Shown here piece after piece: positions 9,111 through 18,144 of a stretch of 64,000 bases of DNA; position 1 is the stretch's first letter; the number at the start of each line of letters is the position of its first letter. The DNA is from Mucilaginibacter kameinonensis (GTDB lineage: Bacteria > Bacteroidota > Bacteroidia > Sphingobacteriales > Sphingobacteriaceae). The position numbers and the translations under genes were made by a program. The stretch lies in assembly GCF_003675385.1 (NCBI RefSeq), contig NZ_RCWZ01000002.1, positions 1,364,001 to 1,428,000 of the forward strand. The letters run 5' to 3'. Under the pieces are notes generated by a model that had not been told where the DNA came from, ran no database searches, and was given only the letters and a program-made list of their open reading frames with translations.

Positions 9111-10949
9111 TTATTCTACAGTAACTGACTTAGCCAGATTACGTGGCTGATCAACATTGCAGCCTCGTTTCACAGCTATATGATATGATAACAGTTGTAA
9201 AGGGATGGTGGCCAAAAGCGGTAAGAAAGCCTCGTCGGCGTCAGGTATTTCAATGCAGTAATCGGCCATGTTTTTTACCTTGACATCGCCCTGCGTAACA
9301 ATAGCTATTACTATTCCTTTGCGGGCCTTAACTTCCTGGATATTGCTGATCACTTTTTCGTACGATGAGTTTTTGGTGGCGATGAAAATTACCGGCATTT
9401 GCTCGTCAATCAGCGCGATAGGGCCGTGCTTCATTTCGGCGGCGGGGTAGCCTTCGGCATGGATGTAGGAGATCTCTTTTAATTTTAAAGCTCCTTCCAA
9501 TGCTACCGGAAAACCAAACCCTCGACCTAAAAACAGGCAATTAGGCGCATCTTTTATTTTAGTTGCAATGCCTTCAATCAAATCGTTATCCTGTAGCAGC
9601 AATTGGATCTTATCGGGTATGGTATCAAGCTCGGTTAGCATATTGGTGAGCTTGGCAGGAGTTAAAGTGCCTTTATGCTGTGCTATATATAAAGCAATTA
9701 AAGTTAAAACGGTAACCTGTGCCGTAAAGGCTTTGGTTGACGCTACACCAATTTCGGGACCGGCATGAGTGTAAACCCCGGCATCGGTTACACGCGGAAT
9801 TGATGCGCCAACAACATTGCAAATCCCCAGAATTGTGGCGCCCCGTTCTTTCGCAATCTCAATGGCGGCTAATGTATCGGCGGTTTCACCCGATTGCGAT
9901 ACGGCCATCACAATATCCTTGTCGGTGATTATAGGGTTGCGGTACCTAAATTCAGATGCATATTCAACCTCAACCTTAATGCGTCCGTATTCTTCAATAA
10001 GGTATTCGCCTGTGAGGCCGGCATGCCATGAGGTACCGCAGGCAATGATGATGATCCGCTCCGCATTTTTGAGCTTATCGGTATATTGTTTAATGCCACC
10101 CAACTCTACTTTGCCCTCGAGTGGGAAAATGCGACCGCGCATGCAATCCCGTACAGATCGTGGCTGCTCGAAGATCTCCTTCATCATGAAATGCTCAAAA
10201 CCGCCTTTTTCCAATGATTCAAGCTTTAACTCCAACTCCTGGATCAATGGGGTTTGCTCAACGTTATCCAGTTTTTTTATTAAGAGCCCGTCGGGTTTAA
10301 CAAGTACGATTTCGTTGTCTTTTAAATACACCACATTTTTGGTGTATTCAATAATAGGGGTAGCGTCTGAAGCGATAAAATACTCGCCCTGGCCAACGCC
10401 TATAACCAGCGGACTGCCTTTGCGGGCGGCGATGAGCCGGTCGGGATTTTCCCGGTCAAGTATAACGATGGCATAAGCACCTATCACGGTATTTAATGCT
10501 AAGCGAACGGCCTCAAGTAAATCTGTTTGTTCAATGTTCTGGATCTCCTCAATAAGGTGGATCAGGATCTCGGTATCTGTTTCACTTTTAAAAGTGTGCC
10601 CGCGGGCCAAGAGCTCTTCCTTAAGGATCAGGTAATTTTCAATGATACCGTTGTGAATAATGTGTAAACGGTTATCATTTGAACTGTGTGGGTGCGAGTT
10701 GGCATCAGAAGGGGCGCCGTGTGTAGCCCACCTGGTATGGCCTATGGCAACCCGACCACTTTTGTCTTTATCAGTGGTAAACTCTTCAAGGCAAGCTACC
10801 TTCCCGGTTTTTTTATATACACTGAAACCTTCATCATTAATGATAGCAATACCGGCGCTATCATAACCACGATATTCTAATCGTTTGAGGCCGTTTAACA
10901 CAACCGGCCACGCATCTCTCGATCCGATGTAACCAACAATTCCGCACAT
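9111..10949 (-). CDS. glmS: Glutamine--fructose-6-phosphate aminotransferase (isomerizing)
   Basis: 612 residues, standard length. The N-terminal nucleophile follows the initiator: MCGIVGYIGSRDA. The glutaminase domain has GHTRWATHG and HNGIIENY. Two SIS domains follow, with CGTSWHAGL, SQSGETADTLAA and the C-terminal LPLQLLSYHIAVKRGCNVDQPRNLAKSVTVE typical of the sugar-phosphate pocket. It makes glucosamine-6-phosphate from fructose-6-phosphate and glutamine, the entry step to UDP-GlcNAc for peptidoglycan, LPS and the neighbouring exopolysaccharide. It is a single-gene unit with its own terminator. I see no glmS ribozyme-like leader. Confidence 0.98.
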   Translation of the reverse strand: MCGIVGYIGSRDAWPVVLNGLKRLEYRGYDSAGIAIINDEGFSVYKKTGKVACLEEFTTDKDKSGRVAIGHTRWATHGAPSDANSHPHSSNDNRLHIIHNGIIENYLILKEELLARGHTFKSETDTEILIHLIEEIQNIEQTDLLEAVRLALNTVIGAYAIVILDRENPDRLIAARKGSPLVIGVGQGEYFIASDATPIIEYTKNVVYLKDNEIVLVKPDGLLIKKLDNVEQTPLIQELELKLESLEKGGFEHFMMKEIFEQPRSVRDCMRGRIFPLEGKVELGGIKQYTDKLKNAERIIIIACGTSWHAGLTGEYLIEEYGRIKVEVEYASEFRYRNPIITDKDIVMAVSQSGETADTLAAIEIAKERGATILGICNVVGASIPRVTDAGVYTHAGPEIGVASTKAFTAQVTVLTLIALYIAQHKGTLTPAKLTNMLTELDTIPDKIQLLLQDNDLIEGIATKIKDAPNCLFLGRGFGFPVALEGALKLKEISYIHAEGYPAAEMKHGPIALIDEQMPVIFIATKNSSYEKVISNIQEVKARKGIVIAIVTQGDVKVKNMADYCIEIPDADEAFLPLLATIPLQLLSYHIAVKRGCNVDQPRNLAKSVTVE

Positions 10950-11337
10950 AGTTTTAGGGCTTTAAATGGTAAATAAGTTTTTTGTTACTTGGTAAGTAAA
11001 ATTATTTAATTGACTATCAATAAAGTAAGGCCCATGGCTGATTGACCGGAAATTGTAAATCTGTCAGAATTTTACACGATTAATCTGTAAAAGGATATAA
11101 ATTACTTTACATTTTGAATTGATTGCCAGTAGTTACAGGCTTATTGGGGGGATATCCGGCAGCTTCGAATTAGCGACTTGTCACTAACCTGATGATCGAT
11201 CAGTTAGAGATACTATCAGTCCTGAAACTGTAGGAATTATATATAATTTGTCTTTTAGGTTAAATTATTGTTATAAAATTAACAATAGGTTTACACGAGG
11301 CGGGTTCTTTTGTAGAAGTTAATCAATCACAGATCAA
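10950..11337. other. 388-bp divergent intergenic region glmS / phytase-like gene
   Basis: AT-rich and non-coding. It should hold both divergent promoters. The only clear structure is the palindrome at 11266-11287. No convincing TTTG/TAnnTTTG pair was found for either gene. Confidence 0.6.
11266..11287. promoter_or_regulatory. AT-rich palindrome upstream of the phytase-like gene
   Basis: Arms TATTGTTA and TAACAATA are perfect 8-bp complements around a 6-base spacer, 51 bases upstream of the ATG at 11338. It may be an operator; the AT-rich context means chance is not excluded. Confidence 0.3.
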
Positions 11338-12624
11338 ATGAAAAAACAATTACTCAGCGTCATCGCGGCTTCTGCGGTGATCCTTTCTTCCTGCCATGAC
11401 GATAATAAAATAAATCCATTCAGCTACCCCGATATGGCCGAAGCGCAAAATCCGGCTGTACTTTTTACCACTGCCGATGGTGTAAAGGTGTATAATGGTG
11501 GTTTCGGCTCGGCAGTTGCGGCCGATCCCAATCAGAAAGATGTATTTTATCTGCTTACAGACCGCGGCTCGAATGTTGCCGGGCAAACTGCAAATTCAAT
11601 CATCATCGGTAAACCCGATTTCGATCCGCAGATAGGCAAATTCAGGTTAATAGATGGTAAACTGATCCTGGAACAAACCATCGAACTTAAAAATGCCAAT
11701 GGCGGGAAACTGAATGGCTTGCCAAATCCTGCAGGTATGGGAGCTTCCGGCGAGGTTCCTTTTGATCTTAGCGGCAACCAGTTAGCGGCCAGTGCCGATG
11801 GTATTGATTCGGAAGGCCTGGTATTGGCTGCCGACGGCACTTTTTGGATTAGTGACGAGTACGGTCCGCATATCGTACATTTTGACGCCAGCGGTAAAAC
11901 CATTGAGCGCATCAACCCTTATGGTTCCGGAACCGGCGGCCGTAAAATTCCCGCCGTGTTTGCCACACGCAGGGCCAATAGAGGTATGGAAGGTTTGGCT
12001 ATTACGCCTGATGGCAAAACACTGGTTGGCATGATGCAATCTCCAATGTATAACCCGTCTAAAGCAAAAGTTGCCAACTCAACTGTATTAAGGATCCTGA
12101 CTTTTGATATTGTTTCAGGTGCTACAAAGCAATACGCTTATGTTATGGACAACGTTTCGTTAACAGGTGTAAGTGATATTACCGCTGTTAACGCCACAAC
12201 ATTTTTAACTGTTGAACGCGATGGTAATTTTGGCGGCGCGCCAACCAATCCTGCCACATTTAAAAAAGTGTTTAAAATTGATTTGAGCAATGCTTCTGAT
12301 ATTTCTGACCCGGCAAACGGCGCCAATGGTAAACTATACAATGGTAAAACCGTTGAGGAGCTTAATGACGAAGCTGGTTTGAAAGCGGCCGGTATCACTC
12401 CGGTTACTAAAACGCAGGTGCTTGACCTGTTAAAAGATTTGCCAACCGTTTACCCACATGATAAAGCCGAAGGTTTGGCTTTATTACCGGGTAATGTCCT
12501 TGCCATATCAAACGATGATGACTTCGGTGTTATTGATAATGGTAAGAATGGTTTTGCAGCTAAAATTTTGCCTGCCACCAACACTGTCGACCGTAACAGG
12601 ATCTATTTTGTAAAGCTTAAATAA
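11338..12624 (+). CDS. Secreted lipoprotein with esterase-like/phytase-like (PF13449-type) propeller
   Basis: 428 residues. The signal peptide ends in a lipobox (VILSSCHDD, Cys about residue 19), so it is an exported lipoprotein. The body matches the phytase-like 'esterase-like activity' family: FYLLTDRGSN near residue 70, SADGIDSEGLVLAADGTFWISDEYGPHIVHFD near 150-180, GMEGLAITPDGKTLVG near 215, and YPHDKAEGLALLPGNVLAISNDDDFGV near 380. The family is calcium-binding propeller-like; its true substrate is poorly known, so phosphoester hydrolysis is only possible. It is monocistronic, with its own promoter region and terminator. Confidence 0.85.
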   Translation: MKKQLLSVIAASAVILSSCHDDNKINPFSYPDMAEAQNPAVLFTTADGVKVYNGGFGSAVAADPNQKDVFYLLTDRGSNVAGQTANSIIIGKPDFDPQIGKFRLIDGKLILEQTIELKNANGGKLNGLPNPAGMGASGEVPFDLSGNQLAASADGIDSEGLVLAADGTFWISDEYGPHIVHFDASGKTIERINPYGSGTGGRKIPAVFATRRANRGMEGLAITPDGKTLVGMMQSPMYNPSKAKVANSTVLRILTFDIVSGATKQYAYVMDNVSLTGVSDITAVNATTFLTVERDGNFGGAPTNPATFKKVFKIDLSNASDISDPANGANGKLYNGKTVEELNDEAGLKAAGITPVTKTQVLDLLKDLPTVYPHDKAEGLALLPGNVLAISNDDDFGVIDNGKNGFAAKILPATNTVDRNRIYFVKLK

Positions 12625-12651
12625 CAGCCTGTAAAATCAAAATATTGTTAA

Positions 12652-12680
12652 GCCTTCCGGTTATACCGGAGGGCTTTTTT
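12652..12680 (+). terminator. Rho-independent terminator of the phytase-like gene
   Basis: GCCTTCCGG, a 5-base loop, then CCGGAGGGC (one G-T wobble) and TTTTTT, 27 bases after the stop codon. A strong, textbook hairpin. Confidence 0.9.
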
Positions 12681-13041
12681 ATTGCTGACAGTAGGGATGG
12701 TGTTTGGAGAAACCACTTGGGTTAAAAACTTATTTTATTGTTAAAATAACATTTATTGAATAGTTCGATTTTAACAATGGCAGATATTATTTTATCATTA
12801 AAACGATAATATATTGGCTTGTTATTTGATTTATATTTTTTAATTATTTGATAATTAGATTTTTATAAAATTATTTACCGTTTTTTTGATTGTGTTAAAT
12901 TAGTACAAAAAACCACTCATATTGTATTACAATCGATTGTAACACGGAAGCTACATTTACTTAGCATAAAATCATATCTCAATAATTGTCAAAAAGTGAT
13001 TTTATGTAACAAACCAATTTTAACAATTTAAAGTAAAATGT
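12681..13041. other. AT-rich 361-bp leader/promoter region of the first susCD operon
   Basis: Non-coding. It contains an 11-bp inverted repeat, ATTGTTAAAAT at 12737-12747 and ATTTTAACAAT at 12768-12778 (centres 31 bp apart), a further identical ATTTTAACAAT at 13017-13027 just before the susC start, and the palindrome at 12927-12942. No clear -33/-7 pair was recognised. Confidence 0.6.
12927..12942. promoter_or_regulatory. Palindromic operator candidate (LacI-type, centre CG)
   Basis: TTACAATCGATTGTAA is a perfect 16-bp palindrome, with two more matching pairs beyond one mismatch on each side, 100 bases upstream of susC. LacI-family operators are palindromes centred on CG. The core AATCGATTG recurs at 18051-18059 upstream of the DUF1080 gene. 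Confidence 0.5.
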
Positions 13042-16000
13042 ATGAGAGGAAAACTACACATCAAAAACGTTGTGGCCTTCATCTGTTTAAACTTATCGCT
13101 TGCGCTGATAAGTTTTTCAGGTTATGCTCAAAGTAAACAGGTAACCGGAAAAATCACCGGCTCAGATAACGGGCTGCCTTTGCCGGGTGTTACCGTTAAG
13201 GTAAAAGGAGGCACACAAGCCGTAGGTTCAAAACCTGATGGTACTTACGCAATAACCGCCGGCAGCAACGAAACACTTGTTTTTAGCTTTATTGGTTTCA
13301 CAAACCAGGAGGTTGCGATAAATGGGAGATCGGTTATAAACGTATCATTAGTACCCGACAATAAAACCCTTACCGAGGTTGTAGTTGTGGGTTACGGTAC
13401 CACCAAACGTAAAGATTTAACAGGTTCGGTGAGTTCGGTTACGGCAGATCAAATTGCTAAAGTTCCTGTTACTGCGCTTGATCAGGCTTTACAGGGCCGT
13501 TCATCTGGTGTACAGGTTACCAATAATGATGGCGCGCCGGGTGGTGGTGTTAGCGTGCAGATCAGGGGTATTGGTAGTTTGGGCAATAATGATCCTTTAT
13601 ATGTAGTGGATGGTTACCCTATCACAGGCGGCCTGAACAATATCAACCCCAATGATATTGCTTCTATGGACGTATTGAAAGATGCATCGGCTACTGCTAT
13701 TTATGGTGTAAGGGCATCAAATGGCGTTGTTATCATCACCACCAAAAAAGGAAAAAAAGACGGCGTGCAGGTGTCATTAGATGCTTATGCTTCACTGCAG
13801 TCTGAACCTAAAAAATACAAAGTACTAAATGCGCAGCAGTGGGCTACCCTGGCAAATGAAGTGCACGCTGCCGAAGGCTTTACTGAATTGCCTGAATGGA
13901 GCAACCCTTCAGCTTTGCATAATGTGGATTGGCAGGATGCCGTATACCGTCAGGGTTTGAAACAAGATTATAACCTTGCCATCCGTGGGGGAAATGATAA
14001 AATTCAATCAGCTTTTTCAGCAGGTTATTATGATCAGAAAGGTATTGTACTTGGTTCGTTTTTTAAAAGGATCAACCTGGGCATGAACATCGACTACAAT
14101 ATCAGCAGCTGGTTAAAATCATCAACAAGTGCCAAATTCTCAAGGCAAAATACCAAAAATCCATTCGGAACAGGTTCGTTGGCGCAGTTAAGTGAGTTGA
14201 TCCCAACGCTTGATGGCGGCAATAAACTTACCAGCGAAATCAAGGATTCAAAAGGTAATTATGGTTTCTTTAACCCGGTAAACATCTACACCAAAAGCTG
14301 GAATAACCCTGTTTACTCTATCGAAACACAGGATATCAAAAACTTACAGAACTACTTCTTAGGTTCAACGTCGTTAGAGGCAACAATATTTGACGGATTG
14401 AAAATCAAAAGTAATTTAGGTATCAACACCAGCGATTTTTCTGGCTATTATTTTCAGCCTGAAGATAACAGGTCAAGCGAGCAATACAATTTAGGTGGTG
14501 CTAATCAGCTGAGCGTTTACTCGCAAAATGCAAGCAACACATTTGAGTGGCTTTGGGAAAATACCATATCATACAGCAAAACATTTGGCAAGCATGCCAT
14601 TGATTTTGTAGGTGGTGTATCTGAGCAGGAAAACACCGGCAGGCAAATAGGTGGCAGCGGTAATAATCTGCCAAGTAATTCTATAAGGGATTTAAGCCAG
14701 GTGCAAAATCTTGTTGCTTACGGCGGTCAGCAAACCTACTCGCTGGCATCGCAGTTTGCAAGGTTAAACTATAAGTTTGCCGATAAATATTTGCTTACAG
14801 CTACTGTAAGGCGCGATGGTTCATCTAAATTTTACACCGGGCATAAATACGGTACCTTTCCTTCGGGTTCAGTAGCCTGGAAAGCCAAAGAAGAATCATT
14901 TTTGAAGGATGTTAACTGGCTTTCTGATCTGAAATTCCGTGGCAGCTATGGTATGGTTGGTAACCAGTCAAGCATTGGCCTGTTCCAGTATTTGGCACGT
15001 TACACTTCTGGTGGTCCGGCTACTTCGGGTTCAAACGTTGGTTACCCTTTTGGCAAAATCTATCAGAGCGGGTTAGCACTTACCAACCTTGATAACGTTA
15101 ACTTAAAATGGGAAACATCCAAACAAACCGATATTGGTATGGATATCGCTTTCCTGAACAACAGCTTAACCTTAACGGTTGATTATTATAAAAAAGACTC
15201 GAAAGATTTCTTGTTAAACCTGCTTACTCCTGCACAAACCGGCTTTACATCTGCAACACAAAATGCCGGCAGTATCAGCAATAAAGGCTTTGAGTTTGCT
15301 TTAAACTACAGGCATACAATCAGAGATTTTAATTACGGCTTGGGGCTAAACATCACTACTGTAAGCAATAAATTGGTTAGCATAAATAAGAACACCCAGT
15401 TTATTACCAACCTGGTTAACCTGCCGCTTCCGGCAAACGGCTGGTCAACTTTCAGCGAAACCAATATTGGTCAGCCGGTAGGTGAGTTTTATGGCTATCA
15501 ATCATTGGGCATATTCCAAAGCAAGGCCGAGATTGACGCGCTGAACGCAAAATCACCTACAGGTCATTACCAGGTGGCAACTACGCAGCCCGGCGATCGT
15601 AAGTTCAAAGATATCAACGGCGACGGCCAGATCACGGCTGATGACCGTACCAGCTTAGGAAGCCCAATCCCTAAATTTTATGGCGGCTTCAATATCGACC
15701 TTTCATACAAAGCCTTCGATTTTAACGCGTTCTTTTATGGTAGTTATGGCAATAAGATCTTCAATTACCAGGAGCGTAACCTGGAAAGCTTCCAGGCACC
15801 GGGCTTTGTGGGGGTTGAAAACGTTAGCCAACAGTATTATGAAAACCGCTGGACGCCAACTAACCCTTCAAATCGTTTTGCAAGGGCTACCTACAATGAT
15901 GATGTTAGCGCAAATAACGTTGCATCAAGCGTTTATGTTGAAAACGGCAGTTACCTGCGTTTAAGAAACGTTACATTCGGTTATACATTACCTGCGGCAC

Positions 16001-16221
16001 TTACCAAAAAAATGAGCGTTACCAAAATCAGGTTTTATATAGCGGCTCAAAACCTGTTCACCATTACCAAGTACACCGGTCTTGATCCGGAAATTGGGCA
16101 GGCCACCGGTACCGATCCAATTACGGGCGCTACTATTACCAACCCAACAGGTTCAGGTATCGATTTAGGTACTTACCCTTCATCAAAGTTTTACACCTTA
16201 GGTTTAAATGTAACTTTCTAA
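13042..16221 (+). CDS. SusC/RagA-type TonB-dependent outer-membrane receptor (no STN domain)
   Basis: 1059 residues. The signal peptide ends ...SFSGYAQ (about residue 30). A carboxypeptidase-D-like regulatory domain follows (KQVTGKITGSDNGLPLPGVTVKVKG to residue ~110), then the SusC linker and plug (LTEVVVVGYGTTKRKDLTGSVSSV; VQIRGIGSLGNNDPLYVVDGYPI; DVLKDASATAIYGVRASNGVVIITTKKG) and a 22-strand barrel. It imports oligomers handed over by the SusD partner 27 bases downstream. It lacks the N-terminal STN domain seen in the two sigma/FecR-linked receptors here, which fits its lack of an adjacent sigma/FecR pair and control by another regulator. Confidence 0.95.
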   Translation: MRGKLHIKNVVAFICLNLSLALISFSGYAQSKQVTGKITGSDNGLPLPGVTVKVKGGTQAVGSKPDGTYAITAGSNETLVFSFIGFTNQEVAINGRSVINVSLVPDNKTLTEVVVVGYGTTKRKDLTGSVSSVTADQIAKVPVTALDQALQGRSSGVQVTNNDGAPGGGVSVQIRGIGSLGNNDPLYVVDGYPITGGLNNINPNDIASMDVLKDASATAIYGVRASNGVVIITTKKGKKDGVQVSLDAYASLQSEPKKYKVLNAQQWATLANEVHAAEGFTELPEWSNPSALHNVDWQDAVYRQGLKQDYNLAIRGGNDKIQSAFSAGYYDQKGIVLGSFFKRINLGMNIDYNISSWLKSSTSAKFSRQNTKNPFGTGSLAQLSELIPTLDGGNKLTSEIKDSKGNYGFFNPVNIYTKSWNNPVYSIETQDIKNLQNYFLGSTSLEATIFDGLKIKSNLGINTSDFSGYYFQPEDNRSSEQYNLGGANQLSVYSQNASNTFEWLWENTISYSKTFGKHAIDFVGGVSEQENTGRQIGGSGNNLPSNSIRDLSQVQNLVAYGGQQTYSLASQFARLNYKFADKYLLTATVRRDGSSKFYTGHKYGTFPSGSVAWKAKEESFLKDVNWLSDLKFRGSYGMVGNQSSIGLFQYLARYTSGGPATSGSNVGYPFGKIYQSGLALTNLDNVNLKWETSKQTDIGMDIAFLNNSLTLTVDYYKKDSKDFLLNLLTPAQTGFTSATQNAGSISNKGFEFALNYRHTIRDFNYGLGLNITTVSNKLVSINKNTQFITNLVNLPLPANGWSTFSETNIGQPVGEFYGYQSLGIFQSKAEIDALNAKSPTGHYQVATTQPGDRKFKDINGDGQITADDRTSLGSPIPKFYGGFNIDLSYKAFDFNAFFYGSYGNKIFNYQERNLESFQAPGFVGVENVSQQYYENRWTPTNPSNRFARATYNDDVSANNVASSVYVENGSYLRLRNVTFGYTLPAALTKKMSVTKIRFYIAAQNLFTITKYTGLDPEIGQATGTDPITGATITNPTGSGIDLGTYPSSKFYTLGLNVTF

Positions 16222-16248
16222 TTCAACATTTAACATAACAGTAAAGAA

Positions 16249-17868
16249 ATGAAATTCAACAAGAAATATATATACGTACTTTCAGTTGGACTGGCAGTAT
16301 TGCTTCCATTAAGCTGTAAGAAAAACTTTCTGGATCAAACCGATTCGCAGCATCCTACGGCTACAACTTTGTTTGATAAGCCTGCTGATGGCATAGCCCT
16401 TGTAAATGCTATCTATGATACCTATCAAAATGCCGACCTTTTAAAGAAATCACTTTGGTATTACGCTAATTTCCAATCACATGATTTTTTCAACTGGGGT
16501 AACGACAGGTTTTATAATACCTATGCAATCCCATCAACCTTCGGCGCTATTGAGGTTTTCTGGACACGTGCCTACGTTGGTATAGCCCGTGCAAACTCGG
16601 CGCTGCCTATCATTGCAAAAATGAAGGCTGATGGTGTATTGACCGCCGCCCTTGCAGACAGGCTTACCGGCGAAATTTACTTTTTACGCGGTATGACCTA
16701 CTATTACCTGGCGGCAAGCTTTGGTGGCGTTCCGTTAGAGTTAAAAGACGGTACCAACCAGGGTTTAACACCAAGAAGTACCCAGGATCAGGTGTTTACC
16801 CAAGTGGTATCTGACTTGACAGCTGCAGCTGGTTTGTTGCCATGGAAAGAAGCACTGGCCGATTCTGAAAAAGGCCGTGCTACCAAGGGGGCTGCTTTAG
16901 GTTATTTGGGTGCGGCGCAAATGTGGCTTAAAAAATATGCTGATGCTTTAGCTTCATACAATCAGCTAACTGGCAAATATTCTCTGTTGCCTAATTTTAT
17001 CGACGTACATGAATACGATAAGCAAAATAATGACGAGTCGCTTTTTGAAGTACAGTTTGACGTTGCCGGTACCCAGAGCTGGGGCGCAAGTAACGAGGTA
17101 GCCTGGATCAGCACCTTTGGTATGCCCGAAGAAGTAACCAACTTTGGTTATGATTACGCTAACTCGGCATTAGCAAGTTCATTTCAGGATGGGGATTTGC
17201 GCAGGGTGGCAACTGTAATTGGCCCTGGTGATGAAAACCCAAGCCCGGGTATCAAAGCCCGTGGTGGTATTAAATCATACCCATTGGTTATATCTGGCTT
17301 TGCCAGTACGGATCCGGCTATAAAGGCAAAATATACCGGCGATGACGGTAAGATCATCAACACTTGTGGTACAAAAACTCGCCCATGGGTAGGTTCTGAT
17401 AACACGCAGTTAAGAACCGGTTATTATAATGAAAAGTTTTGGCGCGATCCTACATTGGTAGGTAACTCAGGTGATCAAACTATATTTGGTGCTCAAAACC
17501 AAACCCTGTTACGTTTTGGTGAGGTTTTGCTAAGTAAAGCTGAGTGCCAGGCGCGTACAGGCGATGCTGCAGGTGCTTTGGCTACGCTAAAACAAGTTCG
17601 TGACCGTGCGTTTGGTGGTTCGGCTCCTTTAACTTTCATTAGCGATGGTAAAGTAGTGACTGATCCGCTACAGATGGTTTACAGTGAATACAGGCACGAA
17701 CTATCCGGCGAGTATTCAACTTTTTACGATTTGAGAAGAGCCGGTGTGGCAACAGATTTTGTGAAGAGTGTGTATGGTGTAACTATACCTACCGGTCGTG
17801 AGTTATATCCAATCCCTCAGTTTGAGATAGGGCTTAATCCTAATTTGACTCAAAACCCAGGTTATTAA
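16249..17868 (+). CDS. SusD/RagB-type surface nutrient-binding lipoprotein
   Basis: 539 residues. Lipoprotein signal with lipobox LLPLSCKKNFLDQ (Cys about residue 23). It has SusD features: a TPR-rich helical body with EIYFLRGMTYYYLAASFGGVPL near residue 140, GAALGYLGAAQMWLKKY near 215, and a C-terminal segment with EYRHELSGEYSTFYDLRRAGV and YPIPQFEIGLNPNLTQNPGY. It caps the SusC barrel and captures substrate. It ends in a strong hairpin. The ligand cannot be read from sequence; the context points to a glycoside. Confidence 0.94.
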   Translation: MKFNKKYIYVLSVGLAVLLPLSCKKNFLDQTDSQHPTATTLFDKPADGIALVNAIYDTYQNADLLKKSLWYYANFQSHDFFNWGNDRFYNTYAIPSTFGAIEVFWTRAYVGIARANSALPIIAKMKADGVLTAALADRLTGEIYFLRGMTYYYLAASFGGVPLELKDGTNQGLTPRSTQDQVFTQVVSDLTAAAGLLPWKEALADSEKGRATKGAALGYLGAAQMWLKKYADALASYNQLTGKYSLLPNFIDVHEYDKQNNDESLFEVQFDVAGTQSWGASNEVAWISTFGMPEEVTNFGYDYANSALASSFQDGDLRRVATVIGPGDENPSPGIKARGGIKSYPLVISGFASTDPAIKAKYTGDDGKIINTCGTKTRPWVGSDNTQLRTGYYNEKFWRDPTLVGNSGDQTIFGAQNQTLLRFGEVLLSKAECQARTGDAAGALATLKQVRDRAFGGSAPLTFISDGKVVTDPLQMVYSEYRHELSGEYSTFYDLRRAGVATDFVKSVYGVTIPTGRELYPIPQFEIGLNPNLTQNPGY

Positions 17869-17884
17869 TAAGGCCTGATTTAAG

Positions 17885-17925
17885 AAAGCGGGTTTCTTCC
17901 AACCGGAAGAAACCCGCTTTGTATT
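17885..17925 (+). terminator. Strong hairpin terminator after susD
   Basis: A 16-bp perfect stem (AAAGCGGGTTTCTTCC / GGAAGAAACCCGCTTT) with a 4-base loop, followed by GTATTTT, 17 bases after the susD stop. It separates susCD from the DUF1080 genes. Confidence 0.85.
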
Positions 17926-18047
17926 TTAAGCTTTGCTGATGAAGAGAGTTAGTGGCAGTTGATTGGACGATAATGGAGCCTAAGATGTTGTAAATTAGAT
18001 TAGAAGATGTCAGTAAAAATTAAATCAGGTATTGATAAAATATTATT

Positions 18048-18061
18048 CGTAATCGATTGCG
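18048..18061. promoter_or_regulatory. Second AATCGATTG-centred operator candidate
   Basis: CGTAATCGATTGCG (CG-n-AATCGATT-n-CG) is symmetric apart from one pair. It lies 84 bases upstream of the ATG at 18145 and shares the 9-base core with the perfect palindrome upstream of susC, suggesting both units answer to the same regulator. Confidence 0.45.
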
Positions 18062-18144
18062 TAAATTAATTATCTTGCGTTACAAATGTGAGGCTGACAT
18101 TACCATGCGCCTCAACCAATAAACCATATTATAATTCAAAACCA

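Noticed and set aside
9817..10476. A 219-codon plus-strand open frame.
   Set aside because: It is antisense to the intact glmS gene, has Ser/Arg-rich shadow composition and no recognisable domain.
10950..11110. glmS ribozyme/riboswitch upstream of glmS.
   Set aside because: The region is short and AT-rich and I could not find the pseudoknot core; these ribozymes are chiefly from Firmicutes.
18088..18144. Upstream ATG (18088) for the DUF1080 gene.
   Set aside because: It would place 19 extra residues before a clear signal peptide, which would bury it; ATG 18145 is better.
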